From NCBI RefSeq assembly GCF_900115105.1, contig NZ_FOYP01000001.1, positions 443,472 to 507,471 of the forward strand: a DNA stretch of 64,000 nucleotides, written 5' to 3'. The DNA is from Yoonia tamlensis. GTDB lineage: Bacteria; Pseudomonadota; Alphaproteobacteria; Rhodobacterales; Rhodobacteraceae. Positions 59,678 to 64,000 of this stretch are shown here, in pieces; position 1 is the stretch's first letter, and each line of letters starts with the position of its first letter. Under the pieces are notes generated by a model. That model did no database searches. It saw only the letters and a list, made by a program, of their open reading frames with translations, and was not told the origin of the DNA. The position numbers and the translations under genes are program-made.

Positions 59678-60859
59678 ATGATCGCGTCTATCTTGCCAAC
59701 CTATTCACGCGCCCCGCTGACATTTGTGTCTGGCGAAGGGTCATGGTTGACCGAACAGGACGGGCGCCGATTTCTGGATCTGGGCGCGGGGATCGCGGTG
59801 AATGCGCTGGGCCATGCCAATCCCGCATTGGTCGAAGCTTTGACCACCCAAGCCCAAGCCGTGTGGCACTTGTCGAACCTGTATAATATTCCGGCCCAGC
59901 AAAAGCTGGCCGATGCGCTTGTTGATGCGACCTTTGCCGATACCGTATTTTTCACTAATTCGGGCACCGAGGCCTGTGAATTGGCCGTTAAGATGGCCCG
60001 CAAATACTGGTACGATAAGGGTCAGCCGGACCGCGGCGAGATCATCACGTTTACGGGCTCGTTCCATGGCCGGTCTGCTGCGGGGATTGCCGCGGCCGGA
60101 TCCGAAAAGATGACCAAGGGCTTTGGCCCTTTGCTGCCCGGATTTACGCATCTGGAATTTGGCGACATGGCCGCGCTGGCCGCTGCGGTCACCGATCAGA
60201 CCGCCGCCGTGCTGATTGAACCCGTGCAAGGCGAAGGCGGTATCCGCCCCGTGCCCGATGCCGACCTGAAGGCGATGCGCGATCTTTGTGATACGCATGG
60301 CGCATTGCTGATCTTTGACGAGGTTCAATGCGGCATGGGCCGCACCGGCAAACTGTTTGCACATGAATGGGCGGGCGTGACCCCCGATATCATGATGGTT
60401 GCCAAAGGCATCGGCGGTGGTTTCCCGCTGGGCGCGGTGCTGGCCACGGAAAACGCGGCCTCTGGCATGACGGCGGGCACACATGGGTCCACCTATGGTG
60501 GCAACCCGCTTGCCTGTGCGGTCGGGGCCAAAGTGATGGAAATCATCGCCGATGATGCATTTCTGGCCGAGGTGAACCGCAAGGCCGGATTGCTGCGGCA
60601 AAAACTTGAAGGTCTGGTTGCGGCTCATCCGGATGTATTCGAGGCCGTGCGCGGTGCGGGTCTGATGCTGGGGCTGAAATGTAAGGCGGTGAATACCGAT
60701 ATTGTTGCCGCCGGCTATGCGCAGGGTGTTTTAACTGTGCCAGCGGCGGATAACGTGATCCGGCTGCTGCCTCCGCTGACCATTACGGATGCCGATATTG
60801 CCGCCGCAGTTGACAAAATCGACGCTGCTGCCGCACAGTTACAGGGAGCCAATGCGTAA
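59678..60859 (+). CDS. argD: Acetylornithine aminotransferase
   Basis: A 393-residue class III PLP aminotransferase of arginine synthesis. Landmarks are the N-terminal TYSRAPLTFVSGEGSWL, NSGTEACELAVKMARKY, ITFTGSFHGRSAAGIAA, the PLP aspartate in LLIFDEVQCGMGRTG, and the Schiff-base lysine in MMVAKGIGGGFPLGAVLA at about residue 241. AAGGA lies eight bases before the ATG at 59678. It heads an operon with a GNAT gene (8-bp overlap) and argF. An arginine-rich leader ORF precedes it. Confidence 0.95.
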   Translation: MIASILPTYSRAPLTFVSGEGSWLTEQDGRRFLDLGAGIAVNALGHANPALVEALTTQAQAVWHLSNLYNIPAQQKLADALVDATFADTVFFTNSGTEACELAVKMARKYWYDKGQPDRGEIITFTGSFHGRSAAGIAAAGSEKMTKGFGPLLPGFTHLEFGDMAALAAAVTDQTAAVLIEPVQGEGGIRPVPDADLKAMRDLCDTHGALLIFDEVQCGMGRTGKLFAHEWAGVTPDIMMVAKGIGGGFPLGAVLATENAASGMTAGTHGSTYGGNPLACAVGAKVMEIIADDAFLAEVNRKAGLLRQKLEGLVAAHPDVFEAVRGAGLMLGLKCKAVNTDIVAAGYAQGVLTVPAADNVIRLLPPLTITDADIAAAVDKIDAAAAQLQGANA

Positions 60860-61334
60860 TTACGATTTCCGCCTGTTAACCCAAGACGACCTGACCTTGC
60901 TGCGTCGCTGGTATTCTGCGGCGCATGTTAAGGTTTGGTGGCCCGATACCGACGCGCAGATCGCGCGCATTACCGCAGATATGGAAAACCCGCAGGTTGC
61001 GATGCATATCGTCGAGCTGTCCCATCTGCCATTTGCGTTTATCAGCGATTTTGATGCGCGCACATCGGCCAAACCCGAATTCGCCGACCTGCCTGTAGGC
61101 ACCCGCGTTGTCGAAACATTTGTAGGCAATCCGGATTTTCTGGGGCCGGGCCATGCAGCAGGTTATATCGAAGCATGGGTGCGCGCCTTGCGCCGCTCGT
61201 ATAGTCTGGTTGCAGTGGGACCGATAACCACCGATACACGGGCGATATCGATCTACCGACAGGCCGGATTTCATAATCGCCGCCTTGCGCCGACGCGCGA
61301 CGGCAAACTCGTTCAGGTGATGACACGCCTTTGA
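60852..61334 (+). CDS. GNAT-family N-acetyltransferase
   Basis: A 160-residue acetyltransferase of the AAC(6')/siderophore-acetylase-like GNAT branch. It opens [30 protein letters not shown], which recalls aminoglycoside 6'-acetyltransferases, and has the acetyl-CoA loop region near [19 protein letters not shown]. Its ATG is 8 bp inside the argD end, so the two are coupled. Placed between argD and argF it may acetylate an intermediate or product amine, or may simply ride on the operon. No antibiotic resistance is implied by sequence alone. Confidence 0.82.
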   Translation: MRNYDFRLLTQDDLTLLRRWYSAAHVKVWWPDTDAQIARITADMENPQVAMHIVELSHLPFAFISDFDARTSAKPEFADLPVGTRVVETFVGNPDFLGPGHAAGYIEAWVRALRRSYSLVAVGPITTDTRAISIYRQAGFHNRRLAPTRDGKLVQVMTRL

Positions 61335-61371
61335 TTTACTGGCCCTTTGGCCCCATGATAAAGAACCTCCT

Positions 61372-62277
61372 ATGACGCATTTTCTTGATATCCATACAAC
61401 GCCCGCAGAAGATTTGCAGGCGATCATCCGCAACGGGCGCGCGATCAAGGACGCGCGCAAAGGTCTGCCAAAGGGCACACCTGACGCGGATCAGCCGCTT
61501 GCCAACCATATGGTTGCCCTGATTTTTGAAAAGCCGTCAACGCGGACCCGCGTGTCATTTGATGTGGGGGTGCGCCAGATGGGCGGGCAGACGATGGTGC
61601 TTTCGGGCAGCGATATGCAGCTGGGACACGGCGAAACCATTGCTGACACGGCCCGCGTGCTGTCGCGCTATGTCGATATGATTATGATCCGCACATTCGA
61701 AGAACAGACCCTGCTCGAGATGGCCGAATATGCGACCGTGCCGGTGATCAACGGGCTGACCAACCGGACGCATCCCTGCCAGATCATGGCCGATATCATG
61801 ACATTCGAAGAACATAACGGCCCGATCAAAGGCAAGAAAGTCGTCTGGTCGGGCGATGGCAATAACGTCTTTGCGAGCTTTGCGCATGCGGCCAAACAGT
61901 TCGACTTTGAGCTTGTGTTCACAGGCCCCGAAACATTGGACCCCGAACCGGCGCTGGCCGGGCTTTATACAATCGAGCGCGATCCCGACAGGGCCGTTCA
62001 GGGTGCGGATCTGGTGGTGACCGATACTTGGGTGTCGATGCATGATCCGCAATCCGCCCGCGAACGGCGCCATAACCAGCTGCGCGGCTATCAGGTGAAT
62101 GACGCGCTGATGGCCAAGGCCAAGGATGATGCATTGTTCATGCATTGCCTGCCCGCCCACCGCGACGATGAGGCCACAAGCAGCGTGATGGACGGCAAGA
62201 ATTCGGTGATTTTCGATGAAGCCGAAAACCGGCTGCATGCGCAAAAGGCCATCATGCGCTATTGTCTCGGAAAATAG
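61372..62277 (+). CDS. argF: Ornithine carbamoyltransferase
   Basis: A 301-residue anabolic OTCase making citrulline from ornithine and carbamoyl phosphate. The carbamoyl-phosphate site [11 protein letters not shown] is at about residues 53-63, HPCQ near residue 134, and the ornithine loop HCLPAHR at about 258-264. It follows the GNAT gene after 37 bp in the arginine operon. Length and motifs suggest the ordinary biosynthetic enzyme. Confidence 0.96.
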   Translation: MTHFLDIHTTPAEDLQAIIRNGRAIKDARKGLPKGTPDADQPLANHMVALIFEKPSTRTRVSFDVGVRQMGGQTMVLSGSDMQLGHGETIADTARVLSRYVDMIMIRTFEEQTLLEMAEYATVPVINGLTNRTHPCQIMADIMTFEEHNGPIKGKKVVWSGDGNNVFASFAHAAKQFDFELVFTGPETLDPEPALAGLYTIERDPDRAVQGADLVVTDTWVSMHDPQSARERRHNQLRGYQVNDALMAKAKDDALFMHCLPAHRDDEATSSVMDGKNSVIFDEAENRLHAQKAIMRYCLGK

Positions 62278-62290
62278 GCAACAGCGCCGC

Positions 62291-62340
62291 GCCAATTCCT
62301 GACACAGGAATTGGCCCCAGGCTTTCGTTGAAAGCCTGGG
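62291..62340. terminator. Two tandem hairpins after argF
   Basis: GCCAATTCCT/AGGAATTGGC (62291-62315) and CCCAGGCTTT/AAAGCCTGGG (62316-62340) are both perfect 10-bp stems with five-base loops, directly abutting. They lie between convergent argF and the phosphate transporter and can act on both. No T tract follows. Confidence 0.7.
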
Positions 62341-62346
62341 CGCCCC

Positions 62347-63828
62347 CTAAACAAATGCGGCGTGTAGCCCCAAGAAGATAATCGCGGACATCAAGGCCGC
62401 GGCGGGCACTGTGATCACCCAGGCTGCGATAATTGTCATAAAGTGCGACCGGCGGACCAGTTTGCGGCGGCGGCGTTCTTCGGGGGCGATACGTTTCGCC
62501 ACAGGGCGCTGCTCTGACGATTTGCGGGCGCGTCTTGCAGCATGCCATTCACGAAAAAAACCCACGCCAAACACGCCACCCACGGCGATATGGGTCGAGG
62601 ACACTGGCAAGCCCAGCCAACTGGCGATAATCACTGTGATCGCGGCAGAAAGCGCCACGCAATAGGCGCGCATGGGGTTCAATTTGGTGATTTGGCTGCC
62701 GACCATACGGATCAGTTTTGGCCCGAACAGGATCAAGCCGAACGAAATCCCGAACGCCCCGATCACCATTACCCAAGTTGGAATATCCACCTTGCCCGCA
62801 AATGTGCCAAAGCTTTCGGCGTGCACAATCGCGGCCAGCGGTCCAACGGCGTTGGCCACATCATTCGCCCCATGCGCAAACGACAAAAGCGCGGCTGACA
62901 GGATCAGCGGGATGTTAAACAGCACTTTGAGCGATTTGTTGCGGTTCTCGAGCCCTTCGGATTGGCGCCGCACCAAAGGCGCAGAAATCGCATAGATTGC
63001 CGCACCCAGGACAATCCCGATAAGACAGGCGGTCAGCAGATCGATGCTGACGATCCGTTTCAGCCCTTTCATCGCCAGATACATCGCAAAGACACCGCCC
63101 ATGATCCCGATCAGCACAGGCACCCAGCGGCGCGCGGCGGCAATTTTGTCGTCCTGATAGATGATCGCGGTCTTGATAAAGGCAAGAAACGCCGCCGCGA
63201 TCACCCCGCCCAGCACGGGCGAAATGACCCAGCTTGCGGCAATTGCGCCCATGGTCGGCCAGTTCACCGCCGCAAACCCTGCGGCTGCAACCCCTGCGCC
63301 CATGACCCCGCCCACGACAGAATGTGTGGTTGAAACCGGCGCCCCGACCCATGTCGCCAAATTCACCCAAAGCGCCGATGAAATCAGCGCGGCCATCATC
63401 GCCCAGATAAAGACTTCGCTGCTAGAGACGCTTTCGGGGTCGATGATTCCCTTGGAAATCGTTGAAACAACATCGCCGCCCGCCAGCAAAGCGCCCGCAC
63501 TTTCGCAAAGTGCCGCGATGACAATCGCCCCCCCCATGGTCAGCGCATTGGCCCCCACGGCGGGCCCCATATTGTTAGCCACGTCATTGGCGCCAATGTT
63601 CACGGCCATATAGGCCCCGAATGCCGCCGCCGCAATCACGACGTAAGAGACTGAATCCCCGCCAAAAAATAGCGTGCTGGTCAGCGCGGCAACGATAATG
63701 AACGCCAAGGAAATTCCCAACCCGACCAGCGGACGGCTGACATATTGGGTTGCGTATTCAACAGCCCCGATACGGCCCAAATCGCGATCAAGCGTTTTCC
63801 ATTGGTTGGTTGGCTTTGAATCCGGCAT
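62347..63828 (-). CDS. Inorganic phosphate transporter (PiT family)
   Basis: A 493-residue PiT permease with two repeats of the Pi-binding motif: GANDVANNMGPAVG near the N-terminus and HGANDVANAVGPLAA near residue 330, each paired with a later SSTH (VSTTHSVVGGVMG-type, then PVSSTHIAVGGVFG). About ten to twelve helices are seen with a cytoplasmic loop rich in Arg near the end. Pit proteins move metal-phosphate in symport with protons. The usual PhoU-like DUF47 partner is not next to it within the window. Confidence 0.93.
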   Translation of the reverse strand: MPDSKPTNQWKTLDRDLGRIGAVEYATQYVSRPLVGLGISLAFIIVAALTSTLFFGGDSVSYVVIAAAAFGAYMAVNIGANDVANNMGPAVGANALTMGGAIVIAALCESAGALLAGGDVVSTISKGIIDPESVSSSEVFIWAMMAALISSALWVNLATWVGAPVSTTHSVVGGVMGAGVAAAGFAAVNWPTMGAIAASWVISPVLGGVIAAAFLAFIKTAIIYQDDKIAAARRWVPVLIGIMGGVFAMYLAMKGLKRIVSIDLLTACLIGIVLGAAIYAISAPLVRRQSEGLENRNKSLKVLFNIPLILSAALLSFAHGANDVANAVGPLAAIVHAESFGTFAGKVDIPTWVMVIGAFGISFGLILFGPKLIRMVGSQITKLNPMRAYCVALSAAITVIIASWLGLPVSSTHIAVGGVFGVGFFREWHAARRARKSSEQRPVAKRIAPEERRRRKLVRRSHFMTIIAAWVITVPAAALMSAIIFLGLHAAFV

Positions 63829-63905
63829 TTTCGTCCCCCGCTAAGAATTGGAGCCGGAGGTAAACATTTTGTGCGCATCTCACAATATGTTTATGAATTT
63901 CTGCC

Positions 63906-64000
63906 TTAGGCCGCGAAATTGCCAATCAAAGCTTTGAGCCCGGGATCATCAACAAGCTCTGCCGCGCGCGCGGGCGTGGCCCAGATCCGGTCGCGCCGTT
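63906..64000 (-). CDS. C-terminus of a probable NUDIX hydrolase (partial)
   Basis: Only the last 31 codons before TAA are inside the window; the gene continues beyond its right edge. The fragment (RRDRIWATPARAAELVDD, then PGLKALIGNFAA) resembles the C-terminal helix of alphaproteobacterial NUDIX hydrolases, which end with a similar alanine-rich helix after the NUDIX box. The box itself is outside the window, so the family is a guess. Confidence 0.4.
   Translation of the reverse strand, partial: RRDRIWATPARAAELVDDPGLKALIGNFAA

Noticed and set aside
1..64000. tRNA, rRNA, CRISPR arrays, insertion sequences or prophage
   Set aside because: The spacers were read for cloverleaf shapes, regular repeat-spacer patterns and transposase genes, and none was found. 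XerC is the housekeeping type.

Overview
The window is about 64 kb of a moderately GC-rich alphaproteobacterial chromosome. The gene content points to the Rhodobacterales (Roseobacter-type): GcrA, phosphatidylcholine synthase, homospermidine synthase, a phosphate-binding/OmpA fusion, DUF1467 beside methylmalonyl-CoA epimerase, DUF484-XerC, and many short overlapping operons. No rRNA, tRNA, CRISPR array, prophage or insertion sequence was seen. Most of the window is ordinary core chromosome, with a few accessory patches.

Layout. 0-8.3 kb: a DUF4166 gene, then a LysR regulator and a tightly coupled catabolic operon (hydantoinase/oxoprolinase A and B, a FAD oxidoreductase, an HpcH/HpaI aldolase and a uronate-dehydrogenase-like enzyme). 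8.3-17.6 kb: a small secreted protein, two paired YdcZ-type membrane proteins, rpsD, a cell-wall hydrolase lipoprotein, an ArsR/SRPBCC pair, homospermidine synthase, a hisC-like/tyrA/extensin-like operon, and convergent asd. 17.6-24.7 kb: the asd leader, a PstS-OmpA fusion, ileS, a PadR/CPBP-protease pair and an MGMT. 24.7-31.5 kb: a lone DUF4157 (eCIS core) protein, pcs, xerC, DUF484, YoaK, an APC permease and a transaldolase-family gene. 31.6-43.5 kb: priA, an MCP, tdk, a small HTH protein, a tiny lipoprotein, a FabH-like synthase, carB and aspS. 43.5-51.6 kb: a response regulator, mce, an SDR/TetR pair, DUF1467, an EI24 protein, a nitroreductase, a YdeI-like protein, an HDAC-family deacetylase, hemolysin III, dgkA and a YigZ/IMPACT protein. 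51.6-53.1 kb: a palindromic repeat and an orphan coiled-coil membrane protein with AT-richer codon use. 53.1-64 kb: rimO, an EamA/MarR pair, DUF454, an SDR/TetR pair, gcrA, an ABC-2 permease, argD-GNAT-argF, a PiT phosphate transporter and the end of a probable NUDIX gene.

The most interesting signal is a set of short leader ORFs too small for normal gene calling, each in front of a gene for the matching amino acid. (i) Upstream of asd is a 27-codon ORF packed with Thr, Met and Lys codons, the three main products of the aspartate-semialdehyde branch, followed by a pause hairpin, an antiterminator pairing and a U-tailed terminator, as in classical attenuation. (ii) Upstream of argD-GNAT-argF is a 13-codon ORF ending in four Arg codons. 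(iii) Upstream of ileS is a 15-codon ORF with three Ile codons including ATA. All three start 6 or 7 nt after a candidate -10 box, so they could be translated from near-leaderless transcripts.

Other structural points are a diverged direct duplication of the DUF484 promoter and 5' end flanking yoaK, four GTCGGC/G boxes at exact 11-bp spacing, and clear operator palindromes for the PadR, MarR and second TetR regulators. Starts were chosen by Shine-Dalgarno spacing and family length, so several differ from the longest possible reading frame.
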